Assembly (NCBI GenBank): GCA_030603665.1 | Contig: JAUVXJ010000001.1 | Coordinates: 62,001-126,000 of the forward strand | Length of the DNA stretch: 64,000 bases | Source: Chloroflexota bacterium | GTDB lineage: Bacteria > Chloroflexota > Anaerolineae > UBA7937 > B3-Chlor | Reading direction: 5' to 3' | Part shown: in pieces, positions 58,216-64,000 of the stretch | How the letters are laid out: each line of letters opens with the position of its first letter | Position numbering within the stretch: the first letter of the stretch is position 1 | Notes under the pieces: generated by a model | Told to the model about the DNA's origin: nothing | Databases searched by the model: none | What the model saw: the letters and a program-made list of their open reading frames with translations, nothing else | Program-made: the position numbers and the translations under genes

Positions 58216-60035
58216 TGGCTAGAGGCGGCTACCACGGCAAGATCCTGAGAGTAGACCTGGGCAACGGAAGACTCACCACAGAGAATCTGGATCAGAATCT
58301 GGCCCGAGACTACGTGGGCGGCCGAGGGTTGGGAAGCGCCATCCTCTGGAACGAGCTTCCTCCACAGACCGACCCCCTTTCGCCTGAGAACATGCTGATC
58401 CTGGCCACCGGACCTTTGAATGGCACGGGTGCCGCTCTGTCATCTCGCTACGAGATGGTGACCAAGTCGCCCCTCACCAACACCATACTCAGCGCCAACT
58501 CCGGCGGCCGCTTCCCCATCGCCCTAAAGAGGACCGGGTTCGATCTTGTGATCATAGAGGGCACGGCTCAACAGCCGTGCTACCTGTGGGTGGACGACGA
58601 GAAGGTGGAATTGAGGGATGCCTCCGGCGTATGGGGTATGGACACCCACCAGACGACTGAGCGACTTCTCGAAGAGACGTCGCCCCAGGCTTCTGTGGCC
58701 TGTATCGGGCCCGCCGGGGAGAGAGGCGTACTCTACGCCTCGGTGATGAACGAGATGAACCGGGCCGCGGGAAGGGGCGGGGCCGGCTGCGTGATGGGGG
58801 CCAAGAACCTCAAGGCCGTTGTGGTCCAGGGCACGCATAAGACACCTGTGGCCGACCCCGAGGGCTTCCAGGAGGCCAGGAAGAACGCCCAGACCATCAT
58901 CAGCGAGGCTCCAATCACCAAGAACGCCTTGAAGGAGTACGGTACTGCGGTCCTGATCAACATCATCAATGCGTACGGGGCACTGCCCACGCGCAACTTC
59001 CAGGAGGGGTACTTCCCCGACGCCGACTCTGTGTCCGGGGAAACGCTCAAAGAGCTCTTCTACGAGCGAAGTGTGGGGTGCGCCACCTGCGGCGTGGCCT
59101 GCGGCAGAGGCACCAGAACCGCCTCTCGCAGCGGTGAGGGACCCGAGTACGAGACCATGTGGGCTCTGGGGCCGATGTGTGGGGTCAATGACCTGGAATT
59201 GATCACCGAGGCCAACTACAACTGCAACGAATTGGGCTTCGACACCATCACCGCGGGCAGCACCATCGCCTGTGCCATGGAGCTATGGGAGCGCGGGTAT
59301 CTGGACGAGGCCACCCAGGACAAAATCAGGGACGAAGTGGGCGGAGAGCTGCGCTTCGGCAACGGCCAGGCGGTGCTCAAGTGCACCGAACTCATCGGCA
59401 GGAACGAGGGGTTCGGCCAGATGCTGGCGGAGGGGTCACTGCGACTGGCCTCCCGCTTCGGGCACCCTGAACTATCCATGAGCGTCAAGGGTCTGGAACT
59501 GGCCGCTTACGACCCCCGCGGCTTCAAGTCTATGGGTCTGGCCTATGCCACCTCAACGCGCGGTGGCTGCCATCTGCGGGCCTATTTCGTCGGTCCCGAG
59601 GCGTTGGCCAGCCCCTACGCCGTGGATCGCTTCGCCAGCGAGGGCAAAGCGGCGCTGGTGATCCTGTACCAGGATCTGAGCGCCCTCATCGACTCCCTGG
59701 GCCTGTGCATGTTCACCATCTTCGCCCTCAACCCCGAGCACTACGCCAGCCTGCTCTCCACGGTGACCGGCGAGCCTCTCGACGGGAAGGCGATTCTGCG
59801 CATAGGAGAGAGGATCTGGAACCTGGAACGCCTCTTCAACCTCCGCGAGGGCTTCACTAGGGAGGATGACACCCTGCCGCGCAGGTTCTCCCAGGAGACG
59901 CTGCCCCGCGGCCACTCCAAGAATCAGGTGGTGGACCTGGAGCCCCTGCTGGAGGAGTATTACAGGCTCCGGGGTTGGGATCCAGAGGGCGTGCCTACCG
60001 GCCAGAAGCTGAAGGAGCTGCGTCTCAAGGCGTAG
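58215..60035 (+). CDS. aor: Aldehyde:ferredoxin oxidoreductase (tungsten/molybdopterin)
   Basis: A 606-residue enzyme that oxidises aldehydes to acids with ferredoxin as acceptor. The start GKILRVDLGNGRLTTENLDQ, YVGGRGLGSAILWNELPP, ILATGPLNGTGAALSSRYEM and SANSGGRFPIALKRTGFDLV are classical AOR segments. The [4Fe-4S] ligands include CATCGVAC and a later LGLC. AGRGGAGCVMGAKNLKAVVV binds the pterin. ATG 58215 overlaps the deoC stop. Oxygen sensitivity of the family supports an anaerobic host. Substrate: acetaldehyde from DeoC is plausible but inferred. Confidence 0.93.
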   Translation: MARGGYHGKILRVDLGNGRLTTENLDQNLARDYVGGRGLGSAILWNELPPQTDPLSPENMLILATGPLNGTGAALSSRYEMVTKSPLTNTILSANSGGRFPIALKRTGFDLVIIEGTAQQPCYLWVDDEKVELRDASGVWGMDTHQTTERLLEETSPQASVACIGPAGERGVLYASVMNEMNRAAGRGGAGCVMGAKNLKAVVVQGTHKTPVADPEGFQEARKNAQTIISEAPITKNALKEYGTAVLINIINAYGALPTRNFQEGYFPDADSVSGETLKELFYERSVGCATCGVACGRGTRTASRSGEGPEYETMWALGPMCGVNDLELITEANYNCNELGFDTITAGSTIACAMELWERGYLDEATQDKIRDEVGGELRFGNGQAVLKCTELIGRNEGFGQMLAEGSLRLASRFGHPELSMSVKGLELAAYDPRGFKSMGLAYATSTRGGCHLRAYFVGPEALASPYAVDRFASEGKAALVILYQDLSALIDSLGLCMFTIFALNPEHYASLLSTVTGEPLDGKAILRIGERIWNLERLFNLREGFTREDDTLPRRFSQETLPRGHSKNQVVDLEPLLEEYYRLRGWDPEGVPTGQKLKELRLKA

Positions 60036-60170
60036 ATGATTGGTCTGGACGACAGCCATTGTGGTCTTGGCCGCAGTTCCACCGGACCCCATCCCTAACC
60101 ATGCAAGAAGCTAGTCGTGGGAGCAGCAAGGTTATGTCAACTATGACATAGGTCGCTTCCCATCCCGAAC

Positions 60171-60199
60171 TTGACCTGGGGGGTTCCTCCGGCTATAAT
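60171..60199 (+). promoter_or_regulatory. Strong sigma-70 promoter for tRNA-Glu
   Basis: TTGACC (60171-60176), 17 bases, TATAAT (60194-60199), 10 bases before the mature tRNA end. Confidence 0.8.
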
Positions 60200-60209
60200 A
60201 GACAGCAGT

Positions 60210-60282
60210 GCCCCCATCGTCTAGTGGACTAGGACACCACCCTTTCAAGGTGGCGACGCGGATTCGAATTCCGCTGGGGGCA
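60210..60282 (+). tRNA. tRNA-Glu (TTC)
   Basis: A 73-base cloverleaf. Acceptor GCCCCCA (60210-60216) pairs with TGGGGGC (60275-60281), discriminator A at 60282. The anticodon arm CCACC/GGTGG encloses CTTTCAA, anticodon TTC. The T arm has GATTCGAATTCC. CCA is not encoded. Confidence 0.95.
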
Positions 60283-60447
60283 CCTTGAGTGTAGTCTCGG
60301 AGCGCGCTGGTGAGACCGACGCGTTCTTCTGTTGGATCGAGGGCTGGACAGGCTGACAGACGGCGCTTTGGGGGCATCGGCAGATGGGAGCGGTGAAGGG
60401 GCCGGCGGCGTTAACAGAGCGGAGAACCGAGGACCCGGAAGCGCAGA

Positions 60448-60648
60448 TCACAGGGTCGGCAAATCAATGGTGTGCCCAGTGACAAAGGCGTCGTAGTAGT
60501 ACCCTGTCCTCGTCACGTAATCATCCCAGCCTCCGTCGGCTTCCTCGTCCGGCCGCAGCACACGTCTCATCAGGTAGTCGAACCCGAGGAAGTCGATGCC
60601 GTCAACATCACCGTCGAAATCCATGTCAAAGGGGTTGAGCTCAGGCAT
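60448..60648 (-). CDS. Tiny EF-hand/dockerin-like protein
   Basis: A 66-residue acidic protein. MDFDGDVDGIDFLGFDYLMR matches the DxDxDxDGxxDxxD calcium loop used in EF-hands and dockerin repeats. There is only one loop and no signal peptide. ATG 60648 follows GGGAGG by 6 bases, a good ribosome site, which supports translation. Acidic C-terminus (RPDEEADGGWDDY). It could bind calcium or be the cut-off end of a larger secreted protein. Not recognised further. Confidence 0.55.
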   Translation of the reverse strand: MPELNPFDMDFDGDVDGIDFLGFDYLMRRVLRPDEEADGGWDDYVTRTGYYYDAFVTGHTIDLPTL

Positions 60649-61195
60649 AGCCAGCCTCCCTTCGTGGGCGACGTTTCCTACGCTGGAAGAGGGATGCTCG
60701 GCGTGTCTGAGGGAGTTGACTGCAAGACCGACAGCTCGGCGGCCTGCCTATCACAGTAGTCCTTCCTCCTCTTGCGTACCCGTGGCAGTTGATGACAGCC
60801 AGGACGAGGCGCGTGTCTCAGACGATCATCGAAGTAGAGGCGAAGTCACTGGATGATAGCCCAGTTGCGGAGAGAGGGCAAGCGAGGTTGCCCGGGGCAG
60901 GACCAGGCCCCGCTGCTCATTCGTTCCAGACGTTCACCATCGTGGGTGATGGTTTGCAGAATCAGCAGGGCCTCACACGGGTGCGGGCACGGAGGACGTC
61001 CCAAGGCTGGCGAGGCGGATGCTACAAGCCTGCTTCTGTAGCCGCCAGTGGCTGTCCGCAGTGGTGGATCGGCCGCGGTTGCTGCTGGCGTTGGGCCGGC
61101 GACGCAGCTGTGGTTCTCAATGGTCCGCCCGAAGAAGGTCTGAAAAACAGCGAGAACGGGCAGTCTTTCTCGCTTGTCTGCTGCAATGAGCGGTT
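60649..61195. other. Intergenic region without recognised gene
   Basis: About 550 bases between the tiny acidic protein and the S1/KH gene. A plus-strand open frame (60789-61199) is GC-driven and has no ribosome site or recognisable domain. Confidence 0.4.
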
Positions 61196-64000
61196 CTAGC
61201 GGGCATCAGGGATGCTCCTCTGAATCGCCCTTAGCGCGCTCTGCACATCGGCCTGCGTGCCCCCTCCGATCGTGACGTCTAGTCTCTCCTGCTTTGAGAA
61301 CAACTGCTTCACAATCCTCACATTATCGGTGTCGATAGTAATGTCGGTGCTCGTGTCTGCCATAATGCGCTGGATGGTCTCGTCACCTTCTCCGACAAGC
61401 AGGCTCACCTTGGACGCGGGGATAGTGACGACCTGCTCAACAGGAAAGACCAACTTCAGGATCGTCCGTAGGGCGGCATCGGCCTTATCCTGAGTGGCAC
61501 CCTCAATCGTAAGTAGCCCAGTGTCGTTGTTGAGCATAATGTGAACGTCGAGGTCCCGTCTGAGGCGGTTGATCGTGCTGCCCCCTTTGCCAATAACCAC
61601 GCCGATCCGTTTGGCGGGAACAGTCGTGGTGACAGTTGGGGGGTTGACCAGCCGCCCGACCGTCTCTGCCGCCTCGTCCACTTCCTCAGCAGTAGAGCCC
61701 CATATGGTGACGAGGCCCTTGTCGTCAACCCCTATGCCGGTGCCCGTATTCTCCTTGATACCCTGGATCGTAGCACCTCGTCTGCCAATGAGGACACCTA
61801 TCCTGTCCTTGGAAATGCGTAGCGTGCGGACGTGGGGACGAGAAATACTGAGGCGGACCTTTCTGTCATCTGGATCAATTGCGATGACAGCCGCCGAAAT
61901 CTCTTGGCCTGCCACCACAGGATCGGTCATCTCACTCTTGTGGACTAGGCCCTCCAGCCCAGGCTCGAGCTCGAGAATCGCGCCAAAGTCGAATATCCGC
62001 AGGACCTTAGCGTTTGGCACCTCTGTGCCGGGCGCGTACTTGCGGGACAAGGTGTCGGGCCACATCGTTTCGGCCATGAGTCGGTTGGAGAACCAATACA
62101 GTTCATCTATGGCGCGCAGGTAGCTGGTGTCCATGCTTGGAGAGCGGAGCTCACCGCGCAGACTGTAGGGCATGCGTCCCGCATAGAACAGCGTGCCGTC
62201 TTCCCAGGATAGGTGCTTGAAGCCACGCTGTGCACCGATGAGAGGCCTGATCTCATCTGGCAACTCCACCAACGTGCTGTGGGCCGGCCTGTCCGGAAGC
62301 CAGACGCGTACCTTGCACTCCTCGCCCAGCTGATAGGCCTCCGGGGGCTTGTACAAACCTCTCCCTCCCACGCCTACGACGTGCACAATCCCGCGCGATG
62401 GTTCGCTCCATCCGAGGGTCAAGAATACTCTAGCCTGCATCCGGTGGACCTCGCCCACGACCGCGTTGACTTCGTACCGACCCCCCGTGCGCGGCAGTTG
62501 TTTGAGCACCGTGTTGAGGTGCTCCTCCACGACTGGCAAGCAGGACAGATAGACTCTTCGCCTGTGGCTGTCGATGGCTTCCACCTTGGCCTGCAACTCC
62601 GTGCCCAGCGGAATCTGTTTCACTGCGTAGCCACGGCTCATGAAGCTTAGATTCTCAGGCTCGAGTAGGGTTTCAAGGCCCGAATCTGGCTCGCGAACCA
62701 CCAGTGAGGTTAGCCAATCGCCGGGTCGTTCGTCATAGTCGACCGCAACCACCGTCACAGAATCGCCGGCACGGTGGCGTAGTGCAAACGCCTCGACAGG
62801 ATCCTGTTCGGGCACCGGGGCTAAGACGATCACTGGTTGCGCAGGGTCATCGAACTCATGGTCTACGACTTCCGCAAGCAGCGTAGCGCCGGTGTCAAGC
62901 ACGGGGCCTGCCGCAGCGAGATGGCATACGGTGCTGCCAGCCCAGGGTGTGGCGTCTTGGGCCCGAGAGGTGGTGGCTTCGCTCGCCTCTTGGAGCGGAG
63001 CACCGCAGCCACCGCAAAAGGACGAGCCAGGCCCGGTACGGCGCCCGCACTGTGGGCAGATGCGTTCTACAGCGGGTGTTCCCGCAGCAGATTCCCCGTT
63101 GGCGAAAACCGGCTGCCATCCCTGCTCGAGGAGCCCGACGTCTGATGACTCCCAGGTGTCGTCAGCAAGATGAACCCATGCTGGAATGGGATCCTCTTCG
63201 GGATTGGGGACGAGAACGTCCGCTCGCGTCAACACGGTATCGACAAGCTCGGTGCCCTCCGTGACCTCTGTCCCATCCACCGCCACGTCGACCTCGGGTT
63301 CCTCGCCATGAAAACCCTCGGCTATCTCCTGGGGAGGGCTCACGAAGCGCACAAGCTCCACCTCGGTCTGGCCTTGTGACGACTGGTCCGCGACTCTACA
63401 CTCGTATCGGCTGCCGACAGGGAAGACCTGATCGAGAAACAAACGTCCGGAAGTCGAGCCTGCTCCGCGTTTGCCGCCGTCGGTCGAGCGGGTATGTCGT
63501 GAGATGACTTGCCCCAGGGCCACCATGGAGTCCTTTGCAGACGCGGCCTCGTCAAACCATTCTGGCTTCACTACAGCCAAGTAGGATACGTGCATCACCG
63601 GCACCGGCGGGGTGTTGGGCTCGATGGGATGAACCAGCACCTGCTGCTTTCCACAGACGAACGCGTCTGGGCGGAGCCCGTAGCACGCCGAATCGAAGTT
63701 GATTTCGACGACCGGCCCAGGCTGGTGGACCGGATCTGCGGAGGTACTTGGTGCCGAATGCGGGCGGTAGCGACCGCTGGACATCTGCGGCGAGCCTGCT
63801 TCGACTCCATCCTGCACTGGCCCATCCAGCTCGTAGCTCCGTCCTGGGAGGCAAAACGCCATAACCATACGAACCTTGTCTAGGAGGTCGAAATCGACTG
63901 GTCGCCTTTCCTCTTCTTTCTTGTGGCCAGACAAGGCGTCCAATAGCGAATCGCGCTCCGGCTCGATTTTGTCTTCGAACAGGCTGTCATTGACAAAGAA
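61196..64000 (-). CDS. Large S1/KH RNA-binding protein with zinc ribbon (partial)
   Basis: The frame is open to the right edge, so the N-terminus is missing; 934 codons are visible. A zinc ribbon (CPQCGRR...CGGCGAPL) lies near the middle. Two or three S1-like barrels follow, the clearest at GTEVPNAKVLRIFDFGAILE. Then come three KH domains: the first with IGRRGATIQ, the second with IGKGGSTIN, the third degenerate (VGEGDETIQ). The order S1-KH-KH-KH differs from PNPase (KH-S1). It probably binds RNA; no nuclease motif was found. TTG 63943 is not a credible start because upstream codons stay open. Confidence 0.8.
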   Translation of the reverse strand, partial: FFVNDSLFEDKIEPERDSLLDALSGHKKEEERRPVDFDLLDKVRMVMAFCLPGRSYELDGPVQDGVEAGSPQMSSGRYRPHSAPSTSADPVHQPGPVVEINFDSACYGLRPDAFVCGKQQVLVHPIEPNTPPVPVMHVSYLAVVKPEWFDEAASAKDSMVALGQVISRHTRSTDGGKRGAGSTSGRLFLDQVFPVGSRYECRVADQSSQGQTEVELVRFVSPPQEIAEGFHGEEPEVDVAVDGTEVTEGTELVDTVLTRADVLVPNPEEDPIPAWVHLADDTWESSDVGLLEQGWQPVFANGESAAGTPAVERICPQCGRRTGPGSSFCGGCGAPLQEASEATTSRAQDATPWAGSTVCHLAAAGPVLDTGATLLAEVVDHEFDDPAQPVIVLAPVPEQDPVEAFALRHRAGDSVTVVAVDYDERPGDWLTSLVVREPDSGLETLLEPENLSFMSRGYAVKQIPLGTELQAKVEAIDSHRRRVYLSCLPVVEEHLNTVLKQLPRTGGRYEVNAVVGEVHRMQARVFLTLGWSEPSRGIVHVVGVGGRGLYKPPEAYQLGEECKVRVWLPDRPAHSTLVELPDEIRPLIGAQRGFKHLSWEDGTLFYAGRMPYSLRGELRSPSMDTSYLRAIDELYWFSNRLMAETMWPDTLSRKYAPGTEVPNAKVLRIFDFGAILELEPGLEGLVHKSEMTDPVVAGQEISAAVIAIDPDDRKVRLSISRPHVRTLRISKDRIGVLIGRRGATIQGIKENTGTGIGVDDKGLVTIWGSTAEEVDEAAETVGRLVNPPTVTTTVPAKRIGVVIGKGGSTINRLRRDLDVHIMLNNDTGLLTIEGATQDKADAALRTILKLVFPVEQVVTIPASKVSLLVGEGDETIQRIMADTSTDITIDTDNVRIVKQLFSKQERLDVTIGGGTQADVQSALRAIQRSIPDAR

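Noticed and set aside
58524..58838. Minus-strand open frame opposite the aldehyde oxidoreductase
   Set aside because: Antisense to conserved AOR pterin-binding segments; no support.
60789..61199. Plus-strand open frame of 136 codons
   Set aside because: Low-complexity, no ribosome site, no recognised domain, and it overlaps the end of the S1/KH gene.

Overview
The window looks like a chromosomal contig from an anaerobic member of the Chloroflexota (Anaerolineae-like or a related uncultivated lineage). The case rests on gene content, not on a marker gene. Signs include several zinc-ribbon or membrane-anchored proteins with long Thr-Pro linkers, a type 2 IPP isomerase with a polyprenyl synthase and a ferredoxin-tagged geranylgeranyl-reductase-like enzyme, an aldehyde:ferredoxin oxidoreductase, a YqeB-type selenium/molybdenum factor, an LpdD-UbiX pair, and many TTG/GTG starts. 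Base composition looks fairly GC-rich throughout. Almost all genes are chromosomal housekeeping or lineage-specific. I saw no prophage, insertion sequence, CRISPR array or rRNA operon.

Layout. 1-2953: truncated ferredoxin/FAD reductase (-), acyl carrier protein (-), then fni and a polyprenyl diphosphate synthase (+). 2950-6075: HemW and YqeB (-), facing LpdD and UbiX (+). 6076-7327: an apparently empty stretch, then a remnant of a CoA-transferase/GNAT fusion gene. 7445-11368: Lon-like protease (+), FxLYD lipoprotein and TrmD (-). 11513-15213: three consecutive genes for zinc-ribbon and membrane proteins of unknown role. Two share an undescribed N-terminal module, and one shares a C-terminal module with the LysM protein at 41076. 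15271-23096: an overlapping operon of three polytopic membrane proteins (two GT-C-like enzymes and a YfhO-like protein) that runs into a decayed ttcA. 23271-26075: a PdtaS-type kinase, PdtaR-type ANTAR regulator and NadE in one overlapping operon. 26221-30367: tRNA-Pro, LipB, GT2, M20 amidohydrolase, DUF89. 30584-34619: MrfA-type helicase and MurJ. 34724-37739: a degenerate CpaF-like protein and an unrecognised two-gene operon. 37882-41074: ribosomal protein S20, TldD and TldE. 41076-48306: LysM protein, three membrane-associated genes, a GltD-like oxidoreductase, a GH-A hydrolase and a solute-binding protein. 48286-56087: asparaginase, SMC, RNase III, dihydrolipoyl dehydrogenase and a LipS-like radical SAM enzyme. 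56633-60282: signal peptidase, DeoC, aldehyde ferredoxin oxidoreductase, tRNA-Glu. 60448-64000: a tiny EF-hand-like protein and a large S1/KH/zinc-ribbon protein that runs off the right edge.

Functional links that can be argued: DeoC makes acetaldehyde next to an enzyme family that oxidises aldehydes. LpdD and UbiX both serve prenylated FMN. LipB, LpdA and the radical SAM enzyme point to lipoate metabolism. Three genes show signs of decay or sequence error: the ferredoxin-reductase 5' end, the CoA-transferase/GNAT remnant and ttcA. Many promoters are good sigma-70 matches with 16-18 bp spacing. All functions are read from sequence by eye; no database search was run.
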